Part shown: piece after piece, positions 35,269 to 43,273 of the stretch | How the letters are laid out: the number at the start of each line of letters is the position of its first letter | Position numbering within the stretch: the stretch's first letter is position 1 | Assembly (NCBI GenBank): GCA_041392475.1 | Contig: JAWKLZ010000003.1 | Location: 455,501 to 519,500, forward strand | Source: Chitinophagales bacterium | Lineage (GTDB): Bacteria > Bacteroidota > Bacteroidia > Chitinophagales > UBA2359 | Direction: 5' to 3' | Length of the DNA: 64,000 nt | Program-made: the position numbers and the translations under genes | The notes under the pieces: generated by a model | Seen by the model: the letters and a program-made list of their open reading frames with translations, nothing else | Told to the model about the DNA's origin: nothing | The model's database searches: none

Positions 35269-37428
35269 TCAGACACTAATAAATTCAATAGCTGCCATCA
35301 AATATTCGTCTTCCCCTCTCAATACTCCTTCAATACTTCGCTCTATATATAAATCAGGTTGAATACCAATTCTATAGTAAGAATCCCCTTCCAAATCTGT
35401 TACTTTCATTCCAGTGAAATAAACTTGGATAGAATTAATTAAATCAATGCAATTAACATTGCCATTAGTTCCCGCAGTATTAGTACCTATTATTGTTCCC
35501 AATTTATAGTGTTTGACAATACCTAATACAGACTCAGCAGCACTAATAGCTCTGCTATTTGATAAAAACACTATTTTATTTTTAAAAGTTGGAGCACAGG
35601 GCAATAGTTTCCATCCTGACTTTTCAAATTGCACATTTTGAAAATTAGGGTTACTGATGCAAGGAATATGCATCCAATCCACAGTATCCTTTTTATGTAA
35701 TAAGTGCCTTAATAGTTTTGAAAAGTTGTCTTTAGGATACCCTCTTAAATCAAAAACGACACCTCTAGCATTAACCAAATCATCAATTTTTTTGGTAATA
35801 TCTTCCATATAGACTTTTGTCAAATTGACATAATAAATATTATTTTCTAAGAGTGCAATTGAATCATAATTCCATTCTGTAAGGTGAACTCCCTCCATTA
35901 CACTCATACTTCTATAAGTGGTAATATTTATTTGGCGGTTTTCACGCTCTATAAGCACTTTTACAAGACTATCTTTTTCCCCCATACTAAAGTTATACTT
36001 CAAAAATTCATTTATCCTCCTTTCTTTTCTTCCAAAGGTATAGTTTCTATAATTATTCTCTACATATATATTAATGTCTTCTTCTTCCATTTTTAATATC
36101 TTATCTCCTTTTTTAAAAGGGCTATTATCTTTTGAAGCCAATACTATTACATCTTCCTCTATTTTTCCAACTTGAATAGGTAATTTCTTACCTATTTTAG
36201 GTTTATTAGGGTAAACGACATAACTATGACCATCCTCTAAAACACCAATAAAAGATCTTAATAAAAAATAAAATTCATCACTGTTATACTTTTTTCCTAA
36301 TAATATATTTATATATTTTTTTAAGTGTTTGTTCCACTTGTTCATGACCTCCCGATAAGGAAAAAAATGTTGCAAAATATTCCATAGAATGATGATACTT
36401 GCGATTTGATTTATTTCGTTTTCTATTGTCTTTGAGATTTCTACTCTATCTATTTTAGTTTTGAATTTTTTGAATTCTATTTCATTTTCCAGTTCATTAT
36501 TTTCTACTAATAAAGGGAATGTAATTGCCAACTCATCAGTAAGTTTAGAAGTGAAATGCCTATTAGATATTAAGGTATTCTCAAATAACTGCAAATAATT
36601 ATTGAATTCAATGAGGAAGACATTTGAATCTTTTGGCGTTGTCCTAAATCCATATGTATAGCTATTATAATCACCTGAAAGCAGCCAAACGGCAGGAGAA
36701 TTGCCGCTTTCCATTTCTTTAAAATCTGTACTTACCCGTGTGACTTCTTCCCAAACATTACTTTTATCTTGCAAATAATAAAGATTAATGTTTTCAATAA
36801 CAATACTTACAGCTCCTCTAATACTAATTTCAAAAAATAGATGAGGATAATACTCTTTTAAGTAAATTTTAGATTCTATATTTGTTAGTGTTTGACTATT
36901 TTCTTTATTTAAAACTATATTTTTTTTATGAAGCTCTTTTTTGTTTATTCCTTGATATATATAGCAATTAACATTCAGCATTCCCTCTTGAATATCGATG
37001 TTCATTATTTTTAATGAAATCTTAATTCTTTTTGCCTTCTCAATATTTCGAAAAGGATAACTCAAGTTCAAAGAAAAATCATTCGGATTCAAATTTTCTA
37101 TCAATAGACTCCTATACAATTCTTTACGAATGCATGATTGTACACCTTTATGTTGCCAGTATATAGGTGTTAAACTATTTATTTTTTTTGTGTTGGAATA
37201 TTTAGATAAATGTTCATTTTTTTTAATTAACATAAGCGGAGCTACAGGAGAGAAAAACTCCAAAATTGACTTTATCAAAGCATCAGTATCATTGACTTCA
37301 GAATATTTATCTAAAGCATAAATGAGAATTTTGTGCCAACATACATCTTGTACTTTCGAAGAAGGATAAAAATATTTTACATACCCATATATTTTAGATA
37401 TAATGAATATATTTGAATTTAATTTCAA
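35269..37428 (-). CDS. S41-family peptidase in peptide cassette A
   Basis: A 719-residue protein. The C-terminal 330 residues are a C-terminal-processing-protease (S41) domain: a PDZ-like segment (IKVG...KEEDVIVLASKDNSPFKKGD), then ARGVVFDLRGYPKDNFSKLL, the nucleophile Ser in LSNSRAISAAESVLGIVKHY, and IGTNTAGTNGNVNCIDL. The first 380 residues are an unassigned alpha/beta region. No signal peptide is visible at the chosen start (MKLNSNIFIISKIYGYVKYF). S41 peptidases in RiPP loci may trim precursors; here that is inferred from position between the GwsG and GwsS fragments. The low-GC, Ile/Asn/Lys-rich composition differs from the flanking chromosome. Confidence 0.8.
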   Translation of the reverse strand: MKLNSNIFIISKIYGYVKYFYPSSKVQDVCWHKILIYALDKYSEVNDTDALIKSILEFFSPVAPLMLIKKNEHLSKYSNTKKINSLTPIYWQHKGVQSCIRKELYRSLLIENLNPNDFSLNLSYPFRNIEKAKRIKISLKIMNIDIQEGMLNVNCYIYQGINKKELHKKNIVLNKENSQTLTNIESKIYLKEYYPHLFFEISIRGAVSIVIENINLYYLQDKSNVWEEVTRVSTDFKEMESGNSPAVWLLSGDYNSYTYGFRTTPKDSNVFLIEFNNYLQLFENTLISNRHFTSKLTDELAITFPLLVENNELENEIEFKKFKTKIDRVEISKTIENEINQIASIIILWNILQHFFPYREVMNKWNKHLKKYINILLGKKYNSDEFYFLLRSFIGVLEDGHSYVVYPNKPKIGKKLPIQVGKIEEDVIVLASKDNSPFKKGDKILKMEEEDINIYVENNYRNYTFGRKERRINEFLKYNFSMGEKDSLVKVLIERENRQINITTYRSMSVMEGVHLTEWNYDSIALLENNIYYVNLTKVYMEDITKKIDDLVNARGVVFDLRGYPKDNFSKLLRHLLHKKDTVDWMHIPCISNPNFQNVQFEKSGWKLLPCAPTFKNKIVFLSNSRAISAAESVLGIVKHYKLGTIIGTNTAGTNGNVNCIDLINSIQVYFTGMKVTDLEGDSYYRIGIQPDLYIERSIEGVLRGEDEYLMAAIEFISV

Positions 37429-37666
37429 TTTTAAATTAAAATTTTAGTGATTAAGACCCGAGGTTAAATTTCTTTAGCTATGTGTTTTGATAAGGATTTT
37501 AGAAATAACAACTATCAATCACTGATTCCATTTCGTGACTTATAAGTTGTTCCTTTCTTCCCTTAATAGTTTCCATTTTTTTATATCTTCATTTGACATA
37601 AAACTATGAATTTTTAAATTTGATTTTTTGCTTTAGCATGATAATTTATTTTAAATAATGTATAAA
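37429..37666. other. Spacer in cassette A with a possible small peptide
   Basis: No confident gene. On the minus strand a short open frame of about 25 codons (METIKGRKEQLISHEMESVI...) is present between the terminator and the S41 gene. It has no recognised relatives and could be the remains of the deleted part of GwsG. The stretch presumably also carries the promoter of the S41 gene. Confidence 0.35.
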
Positions 37667-37698
37667 AAACACGAGGTTAAAAAAATAACCTCGTGTTT
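37667..37698 (-). terminator. Terminator after the GwsG fragment
   Basis: A perfect 13-bp stem (AAACACGAGGTTA and complement) with a 6-nt A-loop, followed on the minus strand by a T-run. It begins at the base after the stop codon of the GwsG fragment and separates it from the S41 gene. Confidence 0.85.
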
Positions 37699-37884
37699 CT
37701 ATAAAGGGTTAGAGTATCCTTCAAACACTATTTCAAAATCAACTTCTTCATTATTGAGTACAATTTTTATTTTTAAAATATTATCTTCCTTGTTTATTCG
37801 CAAATAATTAACATTTATGAAGTTAAGCCAATCAATTACTTCATTTGTAGTTTGGTCATAACTTGAACTAAGTATAATAATCAT
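37699..37884 (-). CDS. gwsG: GwsG N-terminal fragment (ATP-grasp peptide maturase family)
   Basis: A 61-residue protein corresponding to only the N-terminal domain of grasp-with-spasm ATP-grasp ligases (about 300 residues). It has the opening MIIILSSSYDQTTNEVIDWL, then NVNYLRINKEDNI and VDFEIVFEGYS. The ATP-grasp and catalytic parts are absent, and a strong terminator follows directly. It is either a truncated relic or a stand-alone leader-binding domain, since this part of related ligases contacts the precursor leader. It starts 4 bases after the DUF6624-like gene, so it would be co-expressed with the precursor. Confidence 0.65.
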   Translation of the reverse strand: MIIILSSSYDQTTNEVIDWLNFINVNYLRINKEDNILKIKIVLNNEEVDFEIVFEGYSNPL

Positions 37885-37887
37885 AAT

Positions 37888-39015
37888 TTATTTATCACAA
37901 TTTTTTACTTCAATATAAAAGTTATTCTCAGTTAGATACTGTAAAATATCTTTGGGCGGACTATTGTCAGCTTTCATTTTTGCCCAATAAAAACCAAAAT
38001 CAAACTGGAGCGAATTACCACTCACATATTGATAATAAACCTTTTTTTTATATGATTCGTAACTTTCCATTAGGAAATATTCTCGATTAAAATCAATCCT
38101 ATCTTTTTCTTGAGAAGAACAAGTTCGCTCATATAAAATATTATCCCACTCTTGTAAAACTTGAGTTCCAAATGCTCTCTCATCAAAAAATTCATATATT
38201 GCTGCAGCTTCCCTATTTCTAATTTTACCATCTAATATATACTGTCTCAAATCTTTATTCATTTCAAAATCTCCATCTTGGTATTGATGTAATAAAAGAA
38301 CATGAGTCATAGAGGTACTAATTATAGTATCATTTATAATTTCCAATCCTATTAGGTGCTCACTTGGAAATCCTTTTTGTTGTATCAATTCGTTAAATTC
38401 ATTTTTAACAACTTCATTTACATAGTGAATACTGTCTATGTGAAGTGCTCGATTAGGTTTGCAGTATTGTTGCTGATCTCTCTTAACCAAATTAATTACT
38501 TGCTCTCGTAATTCTAAGTTTATTTTTTGTTCAAAAATATGTTTGTTTCTATTATAATTCGACTTAAATTGTTGCCACCCTTTGCTATTTTTTCGTAAAG
38601 TATCAAATACTTTTTGATTGAAAAAGTTAATATTGCAGCCCTTCTGAACTAATTTATCCATGTATTTATAGGATAAATCAATACTATTGGTATGGATTGC
38701 ACAAATAGCAGCATTATAGTAGTCAATTGCAAAAGGGGTTTCAACAGACTTAAATGCTTCTTTATAATTACTAAGAGATGATTCATATTTTTTTAATAAT
38801 ATTTCATTTTCTGCTATGTGAATAAAGTTATAATAAGTAGAATAGTTTCTTATAGGCATTCTATCACAAGCTGTTTCACTAAAAAAAATAATCAATAATA
38901 AGTTAAACTTATTATTGGTTATTTTTTTTGAAATGTTTCTAATTAATAAGTTCGTATATATAAGCAAAAAAACAAGTTTGCTGATTGAGTTTTTATAAAG
39001 CGATTTAGTTTTCAT
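37888..39015 (-). CDS. DUF6624-like protein of cassette A, unknown function
   Basis: A 375-residue protein from ATG 39015 (MKTKSLYKNSISKLVFLLIY), which lies 3 bases after the precursor stop; a start six codons earlier would overlap it. A hydrophobic N-terminal segment (about 10-50) suggests a signal anchor. Residues 55-130 are TPR-like (YNFIHIAENEILLKKYESSL; DYYNAAICAIHTNSIDL). The C-terminal part (GFPSEHLIGLEIINDTIIST, then THVLLLHQYQDGDFEMNKDL and EFFDERAFGTQV) resembles DUF6624 proteins of Bacteroidota. Coupled to the precursor gene, it could be an immunity or processing partner, but no activity can be assigned. Confidence 0.65.
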   Translation of the reverse strand: MKTKSLYKNSISKLVFLLIYTNLLIRNISKKITNNKFNLLLIIFFSETACDRMPIRNYSTYYNFIHIAENEILLKKYESSLSNYKEAFKSVETPFAIDYYNAAICAIHTNSIDLSYKYMDKLVQKGCNINFFNQKVFDTLRKNSKGWQQFKSNYNRNKHIFEQKINLELREQVINLVKRDQQQYCKPNRALHIDSIHYVNEVVKNEFNELIQQKGFPSEHLIGLEIINDTIISTSMTHVLLLHQYQDGDFEMNKDLRQYILDGKIRNREAAAIYEFFDERAFGTQVLQEWDNILYERTCSSQEKDRIDFNREYFLMESYESYKKKVYYQYVSGNSLQFDFGFYWAKMKADNSPPKDILQYLTENNFYIEVKNCDK

Positions 39016-39017
39016 AC

Positions 39018-39224
39018 TTAAACCTGTTCCCAATTAGTTTTTTCATAGTCTTCCTCATACGTAGCTGTACCATCATCTCTCCCCCAAGTAAACCATATAG
39101 CTGTATCTTGATCTCTTGCAATGCAAGTGAAACCTCCACCAGTGCATTCGCCTCCAACAATTTTTGTTAATTTAATTTTTTCTATCTCAAAATCTTGAAA
39201 CTTTTTTAATGTTAAAGATTCCAT
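39018..39224 (-). CDS. GG-leader peptide precursor of cassette A (grasp-with-spasm type)
   Basis: A 68-residue peptide. The leader (SLTLKKFQDFEIEKIKLTKI, ending VGG at residues 23-25) has the LxLKKF...hydrophobic...GG pattern of Bacteroidota natural-product precursors. The core, about 43 residues, has two Cys, several Thr and a Glu/Asp-rich end (TYEEDYEKTNWEQV), suitable for ester or amide cross-links by an ATP-grasp ligase. It is the first gene after the R1 promoter block, and the C39 exporter at the end of the cassette should cleave after GG. The maturases in this cassette are truncated, so the modified product is probably no longer made here unless intact enzymes exist elsewhere. Confidence 0.82.
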   Translation of the reverse strand: MESLTLKKFQDFEIEKIKLTKIVGGECTGGGFTCIARDQDTAIWFTWGRDDGTATYEEDYEKTNWEQV

Positions 39225-39293
39225 AAAACATAATTTTAAAAGGTTAAAAAATTGTTCAAAAAAATATTAGCAATCATTCTTTTGAACTCGCTT

Positions 39294-39301
39294 CAAATAT
39301 A
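39294..39301 (-). promoter_or_regulatory. Candidate -7 element of cassette A
   Basis: On the minus strand this reads TATATTTG (TAnnTTTG consensus), 70 bases before the precursor start. A second TATATTTG lies about 85 bases further upstream in the same block. Both are kept in the other border repeats. Confidence 0.5.
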
Positions 39302-39617
39302 ACAAAAATTTATCAAAAAAAACACTGTGTATCAGCTACTTAAAAAAACAGCGTTTTTATCAAAAAATGACAAAATCATTACAAATATACTCCAAAATCA
39401 TATCAATTACCCCAAAAACCTCCAATTAACAAAAACCTACAATTGCAGTAACAACCGATTATTCAATGTTGTAACACTAAATAGTATTGTTATTAAATTA
39501 TTTAGTTTTTTGCTTAAAAAATGAATTTCAGCTAAAAGGTATGTGTTTTTTGATAAAAGGAAGGGGGCTGTTTGGGAATCTATGGTTTAGTGTTGGAGAG
39601 AATGTATTGAGGAGCTT

Positions 39618-39734
39618 ATTTGAAGTCCAATCGAAGGGCTAAGGTTTGCAGCGAATAGTGATTGCCGTAGTATTTGGCAATCATTCGCAGTCCATTGCAT
39701 GGAGTTGTTTATAGAATGGGAATTTTTGGGGCAT
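39618..39734 (-). pseudogene. Decayed 5' fragment of the C39 exporter gene (in R1)
   Basis: The minus strand starts with the same codons as the intact exporter (MPQKFPF). It is out of frame within 15 codons, has lost the Cys region, and stops matching at the codon equivalent to about residue 72. It is non-functional. Confidence 0.85.
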
Positions 39735-39837
39735 TTTTTAGATTGCTGTGTTCAAGGCTGAGTACTCAATTTTGATACCAAAATTTTGGATGATTTGGTG
39801 GTAGGATAAAGGCAGGGAATTTTTGGGATATAAACAG

Positions 39838-39866
39838 AAAACGGAAGTTTCCAAAACTTCCGTTTT
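39838..39866 (-). terminator. Terminator of cassette B
   Basis: A 13-bp stem (AAAACGGAAGTTT and complement) with a CCA loop, nearly the same sequence as the hairpin at 34701-34731. It lies 130 bases after the nucleotidyltransferase stop on the minus strand. Confidence 0.8.
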
Positions 39867-39994
39867 TTAAGTGCCATGTAAGGAATTTGTTTGGGATTCT
39901 TTGGGAACATCTGCCCTTTTATTTAACTATTTCATAACTCAAATCGTGCAAGTATTTTAATGAAAAAATGCGAATAATCTGTATTCTTGGAGAT

Positions 39995-40864
39995 TTAAAT
40001 TAGCACAACTGGAGGGTGAGCATGTTTTCTTCTCATATAAGACTTTTGTTTGTAAATTTGAGATGTTGAAATATTTGGATAATATGTTTCAACTAATTTA
40101 AGAGTATTAATTTTTAAATCGACTATATTATTCCATATTTCAACAGGTGAAAATGTATAGATATTTTTATACAGGGCTATTGTGTTTTCAGGTTTAATAT
40201 CCATTCTTTCAATAGTCTTATTCATATTCTTAAATAAAGGAAAGTATATGTGATTTATTCCTGTTAAAACTAAAAAAATCAATTTTTGATAACCTGCAAT
40301 CAAATTGTAAAAAATTGCCCAATCTTCTCTATAAATAAAGAGTCTTCCATCTGCACGAAAAAAGTTTTTTATGTGCGTGCTTATTATTAATTCGGCAAGT
40401 TTAGCTGGATATTGATTTATTTTTTGCTTCCATTCACTATTAATTTCATACCCATATAAAGGAATTGAATTTTTAAGTACATTCAAGTAATTCATTTTCT
40501 CAAGATTTATATCATAACTGTACAAAACATCATCAATTATTTTATTTATTTCGCCTATGTATATATGGTATATGTCTATTTGAAAATCATTGAGATAAAC
40601 ACTGTCCTCAATTTGTATGAAGCTATTTTTTTTGTAGCGTCTATCAAAGCTAACAACATTGAATGTTTTATTTATAAGAATTATATCCTGTTCTTCAATT
40701 TGTTTTTTCCATACAAAACAGATTTCTAAATCAGAGTATTCATCGGCATAGCCCCTACAAACAGAACCTCCTATAAAAACAGTACTAATACAGTCTAATG
40801 TATCTATTCTTTTAAATAAATATTTAGCAAGTTCAATTCGCCAGTAATTTTGGTCTTTATTCAT
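39995..40864 (-). CDS. Nucleotidyltransferase-domain protein of cassette B
   Basis: A 289-residue protein with a pol-beta-type nucleotidyltransferase signature near the N-terminus: FIGGSVCRGYADEYSDLEI, with Gly-Ser and the metal-binding Asp45/Glu47. The rest is mostly helical (HIKNFFRADGRLFIYREDWA; NLIAGYQKLIFLVLTGINHI), as in aminoglycoside or kanamycin adenylyltransferases, and ends with a basic tail (YMRRKHAHPPVVLI). It would transfer a nucleotide from an NTP to a hydroxyl or phosphate. It overlaps the JmjC/cupin gene by 8 bases, so the two are translationally coupled, and the likely acceptor is the cassette's peptide. An alternative is a stand-alone resistance or toxin-antitoxin enzyme. 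Confidence 0.8.
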   Translation of the reverse strand: MNKDQNYWRIELAKYLFKRIDTLDCISTVFIGGSVCRGYADEYSDLEICFVWKKQIEEQDIILINKTFNVVSFDRRYKKNSFIQIEDSVYLNDFQIDIYHIYIGEINKIIDDVLYSYDINLEKMNYLNVLKNSIPLYGYEINSEWKQKINQYPAKLAELIISTHIKNFFRADGRLFIYREDWAIFYNLIAGYQKLIFLVLTGINHIYFPLFKNMNKTIERMDIKPENTIALYKNIYTFSPVEIWNNIVDLKINTLKLVETYYPNISTSQIYKQKSYMRRKHAHPPVVLI

Positions 40865-42059
40865 AAGAAATTGTTAAAAAACCTTCTTCTATAAGTTTTT
40901 TTGTAAATAATATTTTACTTTCTATATCTATGTTGTTTGGCAAGTCTCTTATTTTGAATTTTTCATTTTTTGCAACATATGCAATTGCTTCATTCATGAA
41001 AATAGGTAAAGTAACTTTTTTATCATAAAAAATCAAATGTGATTGACTATCTTTTTCTATTCTAAAAATTATTTCCTTTCTTCGTTGTATAACTGAATTT
41101 TCACAAACTTGTTCAAGTTTTTCAAAATCTAACAACCGATTTAAATCACTTGTCATTCTTTTTTGTATGGTATACTTATCAATATAATCGACTACAAATT
41201 CTTTCATTTTTGAACTATCTATAACTTTATCAAACTTATTTTTGAGTTCATTTAGTATATAATCACTTTGATATGTTTTATTATAAATAGGTAAAGCTTC
41301 TCGAAAGTCAGTAAATTCTGTGATACTATTAGCAATATAAGCTAATAAATTATGCCACTTTTGAGGAAACATTCCAAATGTAATGTGTAACGATGTAGTG
41401 TCTGTCGTTACTGCTTTATGGACTAGCCCTCTTGGTATATACAATAAATCCCCCTCTTCTATAGTTTTATGAAATGTTGGCTTCATATTATCCCAATCTA
41501 TCTGGCAATGTGGAGTTGAAAAAAATGTCTGATTTTTTGTAGGTAAAAATTCTGGACTTTCATATAAATACCATTCTTTTTTTCCGTGTATTTGTAATAT
41601 TAGTACGTCATGAGCGTCATAATGTGCTGCAAAACCTTGGGATAACTTTGGGGTCAAGTATAAGTTTGCTTGAAATTCACATAATATTTGTGAATGTAAT
41701 TCTAAGGATAAACGTCTAAGTGATTCTATATGTCTTTGAAAAGACTGTAGAACTATAGTTGAACCATCCTTATATAATTTATATAACTTATCATTATCTA
41801 ATAATTCTGTAAAACATGAATCCCCATAAGGAATATCTTTCAAATACTTATATTTATCTATTTTTAAACCATTTTTTACAACCCTTATACTAGGATATCT
41901 AATATCTTTCTTTGATAGGTATTCATCTATATCTTTTAATGTTAAAATATTATCATAATAGCTTTTATCATTACGCTTTATGTAAAGATGTTTTTTTTGA
42001 TAAAATTCATTAAAAAAAGATTTTTTATCTATTGAGCCAAGTAAATATTCTATATTCAT
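40857..42059 (-). CDS. JmjC/cupin Fe(II)-2-oxoglutarate oxygenase of cassette B
   Basis: A 400-residue protein of the cupin-4/ROX family. It has the Fe-binding HxD in FAAHYDAHDVLILQIHGKKE (His146, Asp148), the distal His214 in LLYIPRGLVHKAVT, and the oligomerisation and winged-helix region behind it. The family's N-terminus is recognisable in KKSFFNEFYQKKHLYIKRND. Relatives hydroxylate ribosomal proteins on Arg or His, and some act on peptides. Between a GG-leader precursor and a nucleotidyltransferase, a role as a peptide hydroxylase is the best inference. It starts 181 bases after the precursor stop, behind a terminator-like hairpin that would limit its level relative to the peptide. Confidence 0.82.
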   Translation of the reverse strand: MNIEYLLGSIDKKSFFNEFYQKKHLYIKRNDKSYYDNILTLKDIDEYLSKKDIRYPSIRVVKNGLKIDKYKYLKDIPYGDSCFTELLDNDKLYKLYKDGSTIVLQSFQRHIESLRRLSLELHSQILCEFQANLYLTPKLSQGFAAHYDAHDVLILQIHGKKEWYLYESPEFLPTKNQTFFSTPHCQIDWDNMKPTFHKTIEEGDLLYIPRGLVHKAVTTDTTSLHITFGMFPQKWHNLLAYIANSITEFTDFREALPIYNKTYQSDYILNELKNKFDKVIDSSKMKEFVVDYIDKYTIQKRMTSDLNRLLDFEKLEQVCENSVIQRRKEIIFRIEKDSQSHLIFYDKKVTLPIFMNEAIAYVAKNEKFKIRDLPNNIDIESKILFTKKLIEEGFLTISYE

Positions 42060-42181
42060 TATTTGTATGTTTTATATATAATTACAATATTTTCATATTT
42101 TTAATAAAGAAAAATACGTTGAATATTTTTTTGTATAAAAAATGCTCGATTATAATCGAATAAAAGATGTTTTAAAATAAA

Positions 42182-42224
42182 AAAAACATGATTTTTACTA
42201 AAAAAAAGTAAAAACCATGTTTTT
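42182..42224 (-). terminator. Terminator/attenuator after the cassette B precursor
   Basis: An 18-bp stem with one mismatch (AAAAACATGATTTTTACT paired with its partner) and a 7-A loop, followed on the minus strand by a T-rich run. It is placed between the precursor and its modification genes, the usual attenuator position in peptide operons. Confidence 0.8.
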
Positions 42225-42239
42225 CCAAAAAAATAAAAA

Positions 42240-42404
42240 TTATTCCTCTGGATCTACTTCTGTTACATTTGGATCTGCAAGCCCTGCAAATCCTCCTTTT
42301 ATTTTGAGCATACTGGATTCATCCAACAAACTTTCAATTTTAATATCATCATCTTTAAGTTTGAAAAGTTTGCTGTTATCTTCATTTCTTTCTAATTTCT
42401 TCAT
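42240..42404 (-). CDS. GG-leader peptide precursor of cassette B
   Basis: A 54-residue peptide. The leader (MKKLERNEDNSKLFKLKDDD...) ends in KIKGG at residues 34-38, a canonical C39 cleavage site. The 16-residue core FAGLADPNVTEVDPEE is acidic, has one Thr, two Pro, and no Cys or Ser, so lanthionine, thiazole or sactipeptide chemistry is excluded. Side-chain hydroxylation (Asp, Asn, Pro or other) and nucleotide or phosphate transfer fit the two enzymes encoded next. It is the first gene after the R2 promoter block and is followed by an attenuator-like hairpin. Confidence 0.8.
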   Translation of the reverse strand: MKKLERNEDNSKLFKLKDDDIKIESLLDESSMLKIKGGFAGLADPNVTEVDPEE

Positions 42405-42509
42405 CTTTCAAAAAATTTTGTACCCTCCAAAAAAGGGTAGGTTAATTAATAAATGTTAAAAATAAGTTCTTCAAAATAGGTGTCGACAATCATTCTATTG
42501 AACTCGCTT

Positions 42510-42517
42510 CAAATATA
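42510..42517 (-). promoter_or_regulatory. Candidate -7 element of cassette B
   Basis: Minus strand TATATTTG, 106 bases before the cassette B precursor, at the same place in the promoter block as in R1 and R4. Confidence 0.5.
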
Positions 42518-42835
42518 ACAGAAATTCATCAAAAAAAAAAAACTGTATATCAGTCACTTAAAAAAGAAGCGTTTTTATCAAAAAATGACAAAATCATTAC
42601 AAATATACTCGAAAAATATATCAATTACCCCAAAAACCTCCAATTAACAAAAACCTACAATTGCAGTAACAACCGATTATTCAATGTTGTAACACTAAAT
42701 AGTATTGTTATTAAATTATTTAGTTTTTTGCTTAAAAAATGAATTTCAGCTAAAAGGTATGTGTTTTTTGAGAAAAGGAAGAAGTTTGTTTGGGAATCTA
42801 TGGTTTAGCCTTGGGGAGAATGTGTTGAAGGTCTT

Positions 42836-43051
42836 ATTTGAAGTCCAATCGAACGGCTAAGGTCTGCAATCCAATGTTTTCGGCTGCATCGCTGATGCCC
42901 ATTAACGATACACCTTCCCTGTCTATGTGGCTTTTTTCTCGAAGGGTTTGCAGGGAATAGTGTTTGCCGTAGTGTTTGGCAATCATCCGCAAACAGGTTG
43001 GACCGCAGTCCATTGCATCGCTTGTTTATGGAATGGGAATTTTTGGGGCAT
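42836..43051 (-). pseudogene. Decayed 5' fragment of the C39 exporter gene (in R2)
   Basis: About 72 codons, starting ATG 43051, nearly identical to the intact exporter start. A one-base deletion after the tenth codon (before the Met-Asp-Cys) shifts the frame. The match ends abruptly at the codon equivalent to Val-Arg-Leu near residue 70, where the promoter-side sequence begins. Confidence 0.92.
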
Positions 43052-43215
43052 TTTTTAGATTGCGCTGTTCAAGTGTTCAAGCCTTACTGTTCAATTTTGA
43101 TACCAAAGTTTTTGGGAGAGTTTTGGTAGTAGGATAAAGGTAGGGAAATTTTTGGAGATATGATTTTAGGGATAATTGTATTTCATATCAAATAAAGCTT
43201 ATCGTATAAAAAGGA

Positions 43216-43251
43216 ACACCCTAATAAGCATTGAAATGTTTATTAGGGTGT
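43216..43251 (-). terminator. Terminator of cassette C
   Basis: A 15-bp stem (ACACCCTAATAAGCA paired with its partner, one G-T pair) and a 6-nt loop, followed by a T-run on the minus strand. It lies 23 bases after the SprB-repeat gene stop. Confidence 0.85.
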
Positions 43252-43273
43252 CTTTTCATTATCTAGCTATGTT

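Larger units (their letters stand above)
39255..39870. repeat. Border repeat R1
   Basis: First of four related 0.6-0.7 kb direct repeats. The left 285 bases are an AT-rich promoter block shared with R2 (closest), R3 and R4. The right part (about 39618-39734) is a decayed minus-strand copy of the start of the C39 exporter gene (ATG at 39734, then MPQKFPF-like codons). It carries an internal deletion of about 100 bases shared with R3 and R4, and a further small deletion of its own. Beyond it lie the exporter-upstream sequence and the palindromic terminator of cassette B. Confidence 0.9.
42463..43165. repeat. Border repeat R2
   Basis: The longest border repeat. Its promoter block is closest to R1. 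Its exporter fragment (about 42836-43051, minus strand) lacks the deletion shared by R1, R3 and R4, so it keeps most of the C39 start, including the DCGPTCL and YGKHYSLQTLREKSH codons. Confidence 0.9.

Noticed and set aside
39327..39524. 65-codon open frame on the plus strand in R1
   Set aside because: It is in the promoter block; the equivalent frame is not kept in the other repeats.
42217..42459. 80-codon plus-strand frame over the cassette B precursor
   Set aside because: It is the antisense shadow of the GG-leader peptide, which has the clear leader motif and hairpin.
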